This document shows, in pieces, positions 47,741 to 59,966 of a DNA stretch of 64,000 bases. The first letter of the stretch is position 1. Each line of letters opens with the position of its first letter. The notes under the pieces are model-generated. The model did not search any database and was not told where the DNA came from. It was given only the letters and a program-made list of their open reading frames with translations. Both the position numbers and the translations under genes were made by a program. Source of the DNA: Sisyra terminalis. Lineage: Eukaryota > Arthropoda > Insecta > Neuroptera > Sisyridae. The DNA is taken from the NCBI GenBank assembly GCA_958496175.1, contig OY292276.1, forward strand, positions 61,455,080-61,519,079, written 5' to 3'.

Positions 47741-47985
47741 AGCCCCCGCTTTAGGGGTGGGCAACCCGGGCGGTCGCCTGGGGCGAAAAATTTCAGGGGC
47801 GGCATTTTGTCATATTTGATATACAATATGAACAAAAATGTGAAAAAATTAGTTTTTAGTTAAAAAAATATTTTTCCAAAAAATTAAAAATTTTGTGATA
47901 TTAAAACTCTGTGTCTTTTCAACCCTGAAGGGGCGGCATTTTTTCATCTTGCCCAGGGCGGCAAATTTGCTAGAGCAGGGCCTGG
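47741..47985. mobile_element. GC-rich MITE with 8-bp target duplication
   Basis: 245 bp from AGCCCCCGCTTTAGGGG to CTAGAGCAGGGCCTG, which are imperfect inverted repeats. The 8-mer GGATGGCC flanks it exactly (47733-47740 and 47986-47993). The empty version of the site is visible in the related unit near 47300, where the same sequence continues uninterrupted. hAT-like. Confidence 0.85.
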
Positions 47986-48100
47986 GGATGGCCGCAAAAA
48001 AAATCAGAATTAAAAAAAATAATCAAGCGACCTTATTAGGCATATAGATTAAGAAGTTGGTATGATACATTGGTGTAACGTGGGTTGCATACACATCAAC

Positions 48101-49560
48101 ATTTTTATTAAGGTAATTAATAGCCTGAGATTTTTTACAAATAAAATTATTTTTGTTTATATTTACAAAAGTATTTCCATTTATAAATAAAGTAAATGTA
48201 TTTAACCATAAGTTTTATACACTAACCAATTGCGATATTACCAACATAATGACGAAAAAAAAGTTTTTATGGGAAACAACTTTTAAACTGTTTTCATCAT
48301 ACTACTTTAATTGACATTGCTTTTTTTTTTTTAAAAAAAAAAAAGAAAAGACAGTAAGAGAAAGTCATAAGGTTTATGTATTTAAAAGAAAAGGCGCGAG
48401 ATATTTAAATAGGTCGTAATGCGAGTTTCTTGCGTGGCAAAAGTCGAAAAACCTGATTTTTTTTTTTTTTTTGGTTCAAGTATAAAACATTATTATTTAT
48501 AGAACAATTTCGAATGCAATTAGGTTGAAATTTCAAATATTTTTTTTTTTTTTTTTTGATAAGGAAAATATATAATCAATCTAAATAGTCTAAAGTCTTA
48601 AGATAACAAAAAAAAAAAAAAATCATTAAAATTAAAGTACCTAAAGTACATAAAATTTCCCATATATTCTGCAACCAATTATTTTCTCGTTAGATCTACA
48701 AAACACCTACTATGATCAATTAATTATCATTGAGTAAGGTATATGGAAAAAAAAAATGAATGAGCAAAAAAAAAACAAATGATATCCGTCAAGGAGAAAG
48801 GAATTAGAAAGTCTTTGCCAAGAAAATCAGATTGTTTTCCGTTTAATTTTAAATTTTCAATTTGATATTACTTCAATTGGCTCTACAAATCCTTTTCATA
48901 ATCCAAAAATCCGATGATTGATGAAAATATTACGTAAATTCGATTGTTTTCCATTTCAAGGCACTCTCGATATCAAAAAAAAAAAAAAATTAAAATAACT
49001 ATTTTATCTCTCCAAAATGGCAATAATATTAAAAAATTTATACCTTTGACATTGAAATTAATGCCTCAATATTTATGACTTTCAATAGCACACGAGAAAT
49101 TACCTAGAAAAATCGCAAAAAAAAAAAACAAAACATTTTTATTATCAAAAACTTTGTTATTTATATGAGGTAGCGAATAGGAAGCCTTGGATGTTTGTAA
49201 ACAAAAATATACGTTCATTTGTTTTAATTAGGTATTCAATTGTTTTAAAATTCAAAAATTGTCGTAGGAATTGGAGGAAAAATCGTGACGAGATTTTAAT
49301 ATTGATTTATTTTTTTTTTTTTTTTTTGATAATTTCACGTGGTATTGGAAATATCACCTGTAAAATCGATTATCGATTTGAAATATATAAACATTTTTTT
49401 TTTAATGAGCCGTTTTATGTCAACAAAGGCATTTTAACGATTAATTAGTGTCGATTTTAATCTCAATTTTATTTTCAATGTTTATGTAATTGGAAAATAA
49501 TATCACATTTAATCGTTTAATAAAAAGTATAAAATATAAAATAAATTTTTCGTAGTGTGA
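48101..49560. other. AT-rich, no gene seen
   Basis: Long poly-A and poly-T tracts and no exon-like frame. An ORF at 49191-49448 is phenylalanine-rich low-complexity sequence. Confidence 0.45.
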
Positions 49561-51190
49561 TAAGACACGTTGCAAGGTTATTGGTGAATATTTGAAAAAA
49601 TAAAATTTTTGAAAATATTTTATGATAAATATTTTTTATTATCGCCTATGGAATGACTCATAGTCATAGCCTGCTTCTCTTATAAAAAAGGTGCCTACTT
49701 TAGGGACCACTAAAGAAAAAAAATTGAGAATCAAATTCCTTTGTTTTCCATACTCAATAATTGAAGTAGGCTTTGTCGCACGAAACAAAATATCCAAGTA
49801 AGCTGTTTTGTTTGTTCAAGGTTATTGGTAAATATTTGAAAAAATAAAATTTTTGAAAATATTTTATGATAAATATTTTTATTATCGCATTTGGAACGAC
49901 TCATAGTCATAGCCTGCTTCTCTTATACAAAAGGTACCTACTTTGGGGACCACTAGCTTAAGAGGACGTGAAAATTTACATATCTATACTAATATATAAA
50001 ATTCTTAGGTCTGTCTGTACATTTCGATTTTGAGGCCAATTTTAGGGTAAATATTTGTTTCAAGAGGCCCTTATTTCAAATTTAACATTTTTGTCTGTCT
50101 GTTTGTCCCGATTTAACTAAAGAACGAAACAACCGAATTTAATGAACTTTGGTATTAAGATACAACACAATTTCCCACATACTATAGGCTACTTATCATT
50201 CCAAAAAAATAATAAGGGAAGGTATTCCCTAGGGATGAAAACATAATTTTTTACTTTAGATAGGTGAGTTATATATCATTGGAAAGGTAATTAAAAGTTA
50301 GAAAAAATTCTGTAAAAATATTTTTAGTTGAACTGATAAAAAGTACAGTAAATTCAATTTAAATTTTAACAAATTGCCTCTCTGAAATATAAACCCTTAT
50401 CTATTCTAATATATAAAATTCTTACGTCTGTCTGTACATTTCGATTTTGAGGCCAATTTTAGGGTAAATATTTGTTTCAAGAGGCTCTTATTCCGAATTT
50501 AACATTTTTAAAATTTTTGTCTGTCTGTCTGTCTGTCTGTGTGTCCCGATTTAACTAAAGAGCGAAACAACCGAATTTAATGAAATTTGGTATGAAGATA
50601 CAATACAATTTCCCACAGACTATAGGCTACTTATCATTCCAAAAAAATATTAAGGGAAGGTATTCTCAAGAGATGAAAACATAAATTTTTACACTAGACC
50701 GGTGAGTTATATATCATTGAAACGGTAATTTTAAATTAAAAAATAATCTGTAAAAATATTTTTAGTTGAACTGACAGAAAGCACAGTAAATTCAATTTAA
50801 AGTTTAAAAAATTGTCTCTTTGAAATATAAACCTTTATAAAAAACATAGAAAATTAATTGATCATTATATACAACTATTTTATTATAAGTAACAGTTTAT
50901 TAAATGTGTCTTTTTAAAGTTGACAAAAGAGTGTTTTCAGGTATGATTATGTTTTTCGTAAAAGAAATAAGAAAAATAATAATTTTCATATACCAATGGC
51001 CAAATGGGAAATTTAAAAAGAAAATATAATCTACACCTACGTTACGCAGACGAAGTCGCGGGGATCTGCTAGTCAATTATAAGAAAAAAAAATGAGAATC
51101 AAATTCCTTCGGTTTCCATACTTAATAATTGAAGTAGGCTTTGTCGCTCGAAACAAAATATCCAAGTAGGCTGTTTTGTTTGTTTTTATT
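49561..51190. repeat. Tandem repeat array split by a Helitron
   Basis: Units of about 245 bp start at about 49565 and 49815, sharing AAGGTTATTGGT, GGAATGACTCATAGTCATAG and AATTGAAGTAGGCTTTGTCG. The remainder of the second unit continues at 51073 after the Helitron. Confidence 0.75.
49983..51072 (+). mobile_element. Non-autonomous Helitron with a duplicated 5' end
   Basis: Starts TCTATACTAATATATAAA after an A and ends TCTGCTAG before a T, the A|TC...CTAG|T signature of Helitrons. A terminal hairpin GCAGA...TCTGC precedes the CTAG end (51041-51069). The interior has the TCTGTCTG-rich leader. A second 5' end begins at 50400 (TCTATTCTAATATATAAA), so the first 417 bp look like an extra truncated 5' copy. 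No Rep or helicase is encoded. Confidence 0.88.
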
Positions 51191-51374
51191 CGTAGAACTG
51201 AAATATTTTCCATTGTTAAACGTTTCTTCAATTCAACCGCAATTAAATGGGTTTCCCCTCTCTACATACATCACGTATTCCGGGCCCAATATAATAGAAT
51301 TAATATATTCAAATTTTTAAGGAAATAAATCGGTAATTTTACAGGAAAATACTTTGCCTACCAAATAATGTTTT

Positions 51375-51600
51375 GCGTGTTTCTTTTGTTTTCCAATGCC
51401 TACTTTTCTTGAGAGAAAAAAAAAGAATACCTGGGCAACAAAAAATTCATTATAAACCAACATATATATATATGGAAAATATTCCAGCAAGCGTGTTTCT
51501 TTTGTTTTCCAATGCCTACTATTCCTAACAGAAAAGACTTGAATAAGAAAAAATTCTTTATAATATATGGAAAATATTCCAGCAATAACAAATTATCAAA
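51375..51600 (+). repeat. Two tandem units of about 110 bp
   Basis: GTGTTTCTTTTGTTTTCCAA begins both units and GGAAAATATTCCAGCAA ends both; a (TA)n run lies in the first. Confidence 0.75.
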
Positions 51601-52530
51601 ATCCGCCTAATTAATTGTAATCTCTTAATTGGTTTGTGGTAGTTTGCCTAAAGTATCAAGTGAGAATATGTTATTATCTTCATACCTGGCACGTCGTCAT
51701 TCATTTGAGTGGCTAATTTATGAGACAGGTGTTGAAAAAAATGTTGATATATATTCAAGTATTTAAGTGTAATCTATATATACAGCATTCACATCTAGAT
51801 ACCCATGAAAAACAAATATTTGCTTCCATCAAAAATTGTTTTCATCGCCTTCTATCTACCAACTATGCTATATAGGTATTCCCATATACAATATAAGGCT
51901 AGAGGCACCAAAAAAAATTGTTAATTTATTTCAGCCATGTAAATAAAAGTTCAAGTGCCATTTTTGAAACCTTGACTCAATTAAATAATATAACAAATAT
52001 ATATATATATATATCCCAAACAAATTGATTGGTCAATTTTTTTTTTCATAATAAGGTTACCTATACTAATAAAAATGCAACAAACGGATATAACAATTAA
52101 ATACAAATGAATCTCCTTATCAAAGCCATCGTTGATTATAACGTGAGAGATTCATTTTCTTTTTTTAATTTTCCTTTATTGTTCGTAGACAATTCAATTG
52201 TCATTTTCAGTATATGATGTACATGCATATCTACCACTTGTTGCATTTGCATGCATTGCAATAAAATGCAATTTTCTTGTAGAAAAATTAAAAAAATAAT
52301 AATAATCATATGTTTGTTGTTAAGGGGAAATAATTATTTGTGTAAAAAAAACATGACAATTTTTTTGCAAAATAAGTAATTTAAGTACCCCCCCCCTCCT
52401 ATACTTTTGAGACGGAAACAAAAGAAGTTAGCTACCGATGGATAGTATTTTTCAGTTTTATGGATAAATCTAAAGAAAACAGCCTACTTGGATATTTTAA
52501 TTCGAGCAACAAAGCCTACTTCAATGTTTA
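51601..52530. other. AT-rich, no gene seen
   Basis: Contains a (AT)n run at about 51996-52013, and near 52485-52525 an inverted scrap of the 49.6-kb tandem unit (CCTACTTGGATATTTTAATT, AAAGCCTACTTCAAT). Confidence 0.45.
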
Positions 52531-52822
52531 GGGGCCATTCATTAATTACATGAGAGTATTGAGGGGGAAAGGTGAAAGAAAAAAAATTTCTACATGTCCT
52601 TATTCTTACGTAATATTTGGTTAATAAAAATTCAATATTAAGAATCTAATTCTTCATTTTTATAGTGTACAATCTGATTTAATTCCTATTTTAATTTTTT
52701 TTTATTGCTTAGTGGAGGTAGAGGAGGGGAAAGAGTTCAAGAAATCATACGTATACTTATATGGAGGTAGTAGGGGGTTAAAAGTCACCAAAATTGTCTT
52801 TACGCAATTAATGGATGGCCCC
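52531..52822. mobile_element. GGGGCCAT MITE (292 bp), Harbinger-like
   Basis: Ends GGGGCCATTCATTAATTAC and the inverted GCAATTAATGGATGGCCCC. TTA flanks both sides, a 3-bp duplication typical of PIF/Harbinger elements. It does not encode a protein. Confidence 0.75.
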
Positions 52823-53472
52823 TTATTAGCCTGAAAACCGTTAACTACGGAAGACATTTGACGGGACGAGGGAATAACTTCTTAATTTTTTTTCTTAATA
52901 TGTTAAACTTCACAATTTCTTAGGTCAATGGTCCAGAACGGGGCAGGAAATTAGTATTTAAAAGTTAATTTTTTTCTCCATTTTTCCCCAAAGTATGAAG
53001 ATATTTTTTCAGATAGCACTATCTTCTGATCTTAATTGAGAATTTTTCCAGAGATTTTCCCGTTAATCTTAACATCAAATTTAATACCTTTCAGGTATAT
53101 TTGGAGAATTTCGTATATGTCCTACCCGGGGCATCAAATTAGAGAGGAATCAAATAAAAAATTTTTTTTTTTTTGAATCTTTAGCAAATTTATATATATT
53201 TAGATGAAAAGGCACCCATATTAGTTAAAACCCTACAAGCGGCCCTTTGTGTAGGTGTGATCATGGAGGGCTGGGTAAAAAACCAGAAGTTTGCCAATTG
53301 AAATGAAAAAAAAATCGACATCTTGTGTCCATAAAACAACATTATTCCATAAAACAATAAAATCTTAATTATTTCACCATTAGTCGATTTTTTTAAAAAA
53401 AAATCCCTAATTTTTGTGTATACAATATATAGAATATATTGCGGTCCAATTTATGTAGTATTAGTATTAGTA
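52823..53472. other. AT-rich, with a detached end of the next repeat
   Basis: 53418-53460 is a copy of the inner 53865-53905 sequence (ATATTGCGGTCCAATTTATG), probably left from an earlier insertion. No gene. Confidence 0.45.
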
Positions 53473-54635
53473 GTAAAGAGAGGGGGGGAGGGGAATAAAA
53501 TTATGGACTTATAAAAATTTAATTTTTCTACTACTTGATCCCGTTTATAGCAAAATATCATATAGTAGGCAGTTTTGATCGGAATTGAAGTAGGCTGTGG
53601 AAAATATTTTTTCTTCTTTTAATTTTTTTTTTAGTAGGCTGTGCTAGATAAAATCCTGCCCGAAAACCATATATAGGTTGTGGAGGATGAAAAGTTTTCG
53701 TCTGATATTTCGATAGCCGTACGTTTAACGTTAATTTTACGCGAGGACTTTTTTGTGGAAAATTTAATTTTCTGTAAGTTTTATTTGAAACATTTTTTTC
53801 TAAAATCAAAAATTAGGGTCAAAATAAGATTTTTTCGCTGACTTTGAACAGTTATACGGTGTATACAATATATAGGATATATTGCGGTCCAATTTATGTA
53901 GTATAATCTGATATAATAATATATAAGAAATGAACATAAATTTGAACAGAAGTTTAAACAAAAATATTTGTTACGTATTTCGATTGCCTAGCAATCTTCC
54001 TCAGTGGTCATCACGTAGTTTGATTCACTTGTGACTGCTTGTGTTTAGGTGAATCATCACAAAGCACTTACGGAGTGATCCAAACTACTTGATGACCACT
54101 GAGGAAGATTGCTTGGCAATCGAAATACGTAACAAATATTTTTTGTTTAAACTGCTGTTCAAATTTATGTTGATTTCTTATATATTATTATTATATCAGA
54201 TTATACTACATAAATTTGACCGCAATATACTCTATATATTGTATTCACCGTATAACTGTTCAAAGTTAGCGAAAAAATCTTATTTGACCCTAATTGTTGA
54301 TTTTAGAAAAAAATGTTTCAAATAAAACTTCGAGAAAATTTAATTTTCCACAAAAAAGTCCTCTTGTAAAATTAACGTTAAACGTACGGCTATCGAAATA
54401 TCAGACGAAAACTTTTCATCCTCCACAACCTATATGGTTTTGCGGGCAGGATATTATCCAGCATAGCCTACTAAAAAAAATTTAAAAGAAGAAAAAATAT
54501 TTTCCACAGCCTACCTCAATTCCGATCAAAACTGCCTACTAGATGATATTTTGCTATAAACGTGACCAAGTAGTAGAAAAATTAAATTTTTATAAGTCCA
54601 TAATTTTATTCCCCCTCCCCCACTCTCTTTCCCTC
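53473..54635. repeat. Palindrome of about 1.16 kb with a hairpin-bearing centre
   Basis: Outer ends AAAGAGAGGGGGGGAGGGG and its inverted counterpart near 54620. Arms match to the centre near 54035, including CGTACGTTTAACGTTAATTT and its inverse. The central 390 bp (53860-54255) also occurs alone as a half copy at 4190-4445, so it may be a separate element. Hammerhead-like hairpins lie symmetrically at 53971-54004 (minus) and 54099-54128 (plus). Confidence 0.8.
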
Positions 54636-55663
54636 GTGTTTTAAAGTTATTTTTATCGGTTTATATATAATATATTAATAAATTAATTAAAATTTTAAAT
54701 TTGAATCTAACACGAAATCATCAATATTTTTAATGATCAAATTTTTTTTTTTTAGTAATAAGGAAAGAAACAAAAACAAATCAAATCGGTCCAAGGAAAT
54801 ATTTTCGTGTTTAAGACCAGAAAACATTGCTAAATCGACACAAACAAATTATCTCTAATTATATGTATTTTGAAACAAATGTCTGCGAAAACAAAAGCGC
54901 TAGTATATGTATAACAGTTGAAATCTATCGTTTGTTTTAAGTTGACTTGAAAGAAGAGAATTAATATAATGTAGGGGTCCCATATAGGATTCCTCCCCTC
55001 ACCCCCCAAAGAATTTTGTCAATTGGGGAACATTAAATAATTTGATGATGGATTTGTCCAGAGTTTAAATTATACCTTCAGCGGTTCTTAGGCTTAGGTG
55101 GGACTTAACCAAGAAAAAAAATTTGGGAACCACTTCTCTAATTCCTACAGAAGAATCCCGAAATCACCGATTTTTAAATAATATTGTTTTTTTTTTGCGT
55201 TTTGCCATATATTGGAGAAAAAAAAATTGGAATTACAAATTGAAAAATTAATTATGTAAGAACTGAAATGAAAAATAAAAAACAACTGACTATCTATTGC
55301 AAAAATTCCTTTACAGCCACAGCATTCACGTGTTTGCATTTTTTAATTGTTGCACATTTTAAAAATAGACCAACAATCCAATTTAAAAGAAATTTGGAGA
55401 AAAAAAACTTACCGATTTTTTTTTACAATCACTTGAGTAATATGTATTAATCACTAGACCAATTTTCCTTATTGAAAAATATTTTATATACAAAATTTTT
55501 GAATATTTTATCTGGTCGAGAAAAACCACAAGGATTTACTTAAAAAATATATTTATATTTCGCGACCACTGCTGATAATAATTCAGCCAAACCGATTCAT
55601 TTTCTCATTAGAAATGAATGAATATTCGTTTATCGTGCGTTATTTAAGCCGGGGAATTAGAAT
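54636..55663. other. AT-rich, no gene seen
   Basis: One hAT-like end fragment near 55110-55135 (TTTGGGAACCACTTCTCTA). No exon-like frame. Confidence 0.4.
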
Positions 55664-55882
55664 TTAAACAATTTTTTCTTTGGATATAATTTTAGATTTA
55701 TAATAATTGCAGACAAACGTAGGTCGTTGTTGCGTTTGACGCTGTAACTCTTCGATGCAATCTTGCGCCTGATTTGCTTTGCTCCTCGTGGGAGTGGGTT
55801 GTGGGGGTGGAGGAAGACTCAAGTGGAAAATAGCAACGAAAATTAACGCTCCGGTTAAATTGTCATTAACAAAACGAAACAT
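55664..55882 (-). CDS. Candidate small secreted protein or first exon, unrecognised
   Basis: A 72-codon frame starts MFRFVNDNLTGALIFVAIF, which looks like a signal peptide or membrane anchor. It continues with SLPPPPQPTPTRSKANQAQD and a Gln/Glu-rich stretch (CIEELQRQTQQRP). The first 55 codons have clearly higher GC content than the surroundings, a coding-like sign; the tail returns to AT-rich lysine codons. No strong donor was found, so it could be a complete short gene or an exon with a weak donor. No family is recognised and there are no neighbours on this strand within 14 kb. Confidence 0.35.
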   Translation of the reverse strand: MFRFVNDNLTGALIFVAIFHLSLPPPPQPTPTRSKANQAQDCIEELQRQTQQRPTFVCNYYKSKIISKEKIV

Positions 55883-56522
55883 TCCTCAAATTGATCGAAA
55901 AAACGACAAAAAAAATGTTCCATTTCACAAGGAAAAACTATCCGAGAGAGGAAAATCTTTTATTAAAAAAAAAAAAAAAAAACCATTGAATAACTAGAGG
56001 GGTTATTCCTCTTTTGCATCGCTTATTGGGATTCCCTTCACCCGAACAAGTGGTCACATCAGCGGCGATTGATTCAATGTTCTATATTTATTTGTATTGT
56101 CTGTACAATTTTATCTTTCATCTCTTATTTTTTTTTTGAAAGAATGATGTTAAATATAACAAGTTTATGTGAAAATCAGAAAGATTTATTTCCAGTTTAA
56201 GAGAAAAAAAATAAATAAATATTTCCAAACATTTATGTAATCAAACAACATAAATACAACAACAAAAAAATGGATCAAGGGGAAAAAAATTATCGATTTT
56301 TATCAAAAAAAAAAAAACAAGAAGAATTGATTTTTCACTATTTCGAAAGTCAATTCGAGAGAAAATTTGAGATTTCAATGAAAATTTAACACCACGAATT
56401 TCTACACTTTTATATAAAAAAGACGCCATCTGTCGTTGAAGCCTAGAACTATATTAGTGCTTTGATTTGGTTTGGATCTGGACTAATTTTTTTGAATTTG
56501 ACATTTGAAAAAAAGTTTACCA

Positions 56523-57512
56523 GAATTTGAGGGAATAATAAAAATATTTCGAAATTTAGCTATGGAAACTATTAAGTAAACTGTTGTCGAGTTAAAATTG
56601 CTTCTTTTATGCTATATTTGGTAATTTATATTTAAACCATTTAAACTATATTTGGTAATCTCAAAAAAAAATCGTGGGCACATAAAATTAGTGTTAAAAT
56701 GTTCAGAACACTTAAAAATGCAATATTCCGGCGGCGAAACTCTAATTTTCTTCATAATTATTACAAAAAAGCCTAAAAAAAAGATACCATTATAGTTTAA
56801 TTTTAATAGACGTCAAAGTCAGAGAAGAGAGACTTATCCGGCTTTCAAAACTTTCAAGATATTCCAAGAAAATACTTTTGCAGCTTTAGTTGTAAATTAA
56901 AATGTCGACCCAATGGAATTTGTCACTATTATAAGGAAACTATGAATGGTTACAAAATAGAAAGTTCTTAGGGTTCTTAAAATATTTAATGCATACGTTT
57001 AGTGCTCAATCATGACGTCCAATGGACGCCATGACACTCCTAAAATTATATCCAAAAAACTAATTTTTTTTCTATATCAATTTTTCTTACCAAGCCTATA
57101 ATTATAATTTAACCAGGCGCTTTGTCAAATTAAATTCATATTTGTTCTCTTTGTCATTTTTGCATCTCTTTGTTTTTATTGCACATGCGTACTAGTAAGC
57201 AAAAGCGTTGAGCAGTTACTTGGACGTCTATTAAAGTCTACTATAATGGCATTCTTTTTTAAGCTTTTTTGTAATAATTGTGAAGAAAATTAGAGTTCCG
57301 CCACCGAAATATTGCATTTTTAAGTGTTCTGAACATTTTAACACTAATTTTATGTACCTACGATTTTTTTTGAGAAAAGCTGTCATAGACAAAATTATCG
57401 AAAAAAAAGTTCCCTGAATTTGAGGGAATAATAAAAATATTTCGAAATTTAGTAATAGAAACTATCAGATAAATCGTTATATAGTTAGAATTGCATGTTT
57501 TATGCTATATTT
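56523..57512. repeat. Second palindromic element between direct repeats (98 bp)
   Basis: Direct repeats 56523-56620 and 57416-57512 share TTTGAGGGAATAATAAAAAT and ATTTCGAAATTTAG plus the TTTTATGCTATATTT end. Between them lie inverted arms of the 38087-38935 family: 56660-56823 (AATATTCCGGCGGCGAAACT) and 57113-57383. The right edge GAGAAAAGC.GTCATA is shared with the first copy. Confidence 0.78.
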
Positions 57513-57759
57513 ATATTAGCGAGAATCCTAAAGCTTTTATCGTATCCCAGGTGTCCCACATTTCCATGCCCATAAGTCCCATAAGTTTGTATTTCCCCCA
57601 AGTTCTTTGATGATTTTCCGATCCATTTTAATTTTTATAGATCCATTTAATCATGGCATAGATATAGGGTTTTTCGGTTATTCTATGTATTCTATTTCCT
57701 TTTCTTTTGTAGATTAACTATCGTTATTTTATTGACTACAGACTACGAAAAAACTTCAG

Positions 57760-59585
57760 GAGCTTTGGGGTAACATTAATCGCCCAAACTACAATAACGA
57801 TACACAAATAACTCAAAAAAAAGTCAATTTTATGGAAATATTTAAGCGAAACCGAACCCCTGTATATTTAAACCTTAACAAAGGAATAGTGGGAATAGTA
57901 CTAAGGATGGAGCACTTCATATACTTTGGATGTCTTATCGACGAAAAGTCTTATCATAGCCAGAAAAATCTTCCCCCAATGATTAGAATAATCTTTGTGG
58001 ATTGAACTTTACTTCCGGAATTGCGTTTAAAAATGGTAAAGTGCTATGTGTTCCCTATTGCCTTATACGACATAGAAGTATGGAATCCTACTCAGAACTT
58101 GGGTGCGTATAAGCCCCATAAGTTTGTATTTCCCCAAAGTTCTTTATTGATTTCCCGATCCATTTTAATTGTTATAGATCCATTTAATCATGTGATAGAT
58201 ATAGTGTTTTTCCGTTATTCTATGTATTCTATTTCCTTTTCTTTTGTAGATTGACTATACATTGGCTAATAGATTAACTTTCGTTATTTTATTGGCTACA
58301 GACTACGAAAGAACTTCAGGAGCTTTGGAATAACATTAATCGCCCAAACTACAATTACGATATAAAAATAAACCAAAAAAAGACCAATTTAATGGAAATA
58401 TCCAAGCGAAACCGAACCCCTGCATGTTTAAATCTTAACAGAGGGATAGTACTAAGGATGGAGCACTTTAAATACTTCGATTCCCTTATCAACGAGAAAT
58501 GGGATATGGACCAGGAAATACAAAGCCAGAAGAATCTTTACAAAGATGAGAATAATCTTTGTGGATTGAACTTTACTTCCGGAAATGCGTTTAAAAATGG
58601 TAAAATGGTATTTGTTCCCTATTGTTTTACACAAAATGGAAAGATAGACTTTTACCTAGAGGTTGGAAGATATAATTGAAATGATATATGTAGGCTCTAG
58701 TGTAAAACATATGGCTTTCCGATGGTAAACCGTATGTTAATTCAATGTAACGAACATTCTGGGTAAAGTTACCAACTCTTCAGTTTTAGTTCGGAGACTC
58801 TAGAAAAATAATGGTTTCTCCAGACTCCAGTGTACAAAAATAATCTCCGGATTTGTTTAGAGTGAAACCGGAAACTCCAGAAAAATGTAATTTTTTCTTG
58901 ACTCCAGTTTACAAAAACGATTTTCCACATTTTTCAATGTTAATAAAAAGCAAAATTTTCCACTGTTATCAAGCGATAACAATTGATTTTATAGTCAAAA
59001 AAATATATATTTATTTTATTTCGAATATAGAATGAAGCAGTAAAGCTTGTGAACAATCATTTCACAAATCATTTAGAATACTTGCTAAATTTTTAAGACT
59101 GTTTTTTTATTGAATACAACTCTCCGTATTAAGTTATACGTTCTCCGGATTTTCTATAATTTAAAATTGGTAACCCTATAGATTAACTATCGTTATTTTA
59201 TTGACTACAGATTGGGAAGGAACTTCAGGAGCTTTGGGATAACGTTAATCGCCCAAACTACAATTACGATATAAAAATAAACCAAAAAAAAAACAATTTT
59301 ATGGAAATATCCAAGCGAAACCGAACTCCTGCATGTTTAAATCTTAACAAAGGAACTGTACTAAAGATGGAGCACTTCATATACTTTGGATGTCTTATCA
59401 CAACCAGAGGAATCTTCACAATGATGAGAATAATATTTGTGGATCTTTATTTTCGGAATTGCGTTTAAAAATGGTAAAATGCTACTTGTTCCCTATTATC
59501 TTATACAAAATGGAAAGATGGACTTTTACCCAGAGGTTGGATGATAAAATAACCGCATTTGAAATGAGGATATGGGGGTCCTAGT
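57760..59585 (+). pseudogene. Three degenerate copies of a LINE reverse-transcriptase C-terminus
   Basis: Segments at about 57830-58110, 58380-58660 and 59290-59585 each run from a FMEISKRNRTPACLNLN-like start, through EHFKYFDSLINEKWDMDQEI, to LRLKMVKCYVFPIALYDIEV. This order (thumb segment, then YG-x-E-W-type region) matches the C-terminal part of RTE-like endonuclease/reverse transcriptases. All are frameshifted and lack the catalytic core. Their shared leader (GAACTTCAGGAGCTTTGG) shows that they arose by local duplication. Confidence 0.65.
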
Positions 59586-59739
59586 CAAGGTTTATAAATT
59601 ACACAGGTTGCCCCATTAGAAAAAAAATATGACGTCATACGAAGAATTTTGAAATTTGAATCAGTCTGAAGATATATACGAATTTCTTCTGGATACGTCA
59701 CGTAGCGCATGAGGTCATCTGTGTATTTTATAAACCTTG
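59586..59739. mobile_element. CAAGG...CCTTG MITE copy
   Basis: Same family as 3929-4086. Flanks GGTCCTAGT (left) and GGTCCTAAT (right) agree at 8 of 9 positions. It is inserted at the end of the third reverse-transcriptase fragment. Confidence 0.88.
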
Positions 59740-59778
59740 GGTCCTAATATCCTAATATAGGTCCTAGTCCTACTATGT

Positions 59779-59966
59779 GGGCTCTAGTGAAATAGTTGCG
59801 GTTTTCAGATGGTAAACCATATGTTGATTCGATGAACGATGTAGCAAATATTTCGGGGCATATTACACCTTAAAGATGCAATCCGGAGTTGTTGTAAAAC
59901 GTTGGTGATATATGCCATGGAATCAACACATGGTTTTGCATCAGAAAGCCATAACTTTAGCACTAG
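59779..59966. mobile_element. Inverted-repeat MITE of about 190 bp
   Basis: The left part GCTCTAGTGAAATAGTTGCG, then GATGGTAAACCATATGTTGA, has inverted partners CAACACATGGTTTTGC and CATAACTTTAGCACTAGA on the right. A related left half occurs at 58690-58745. Confidence 0.55.
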
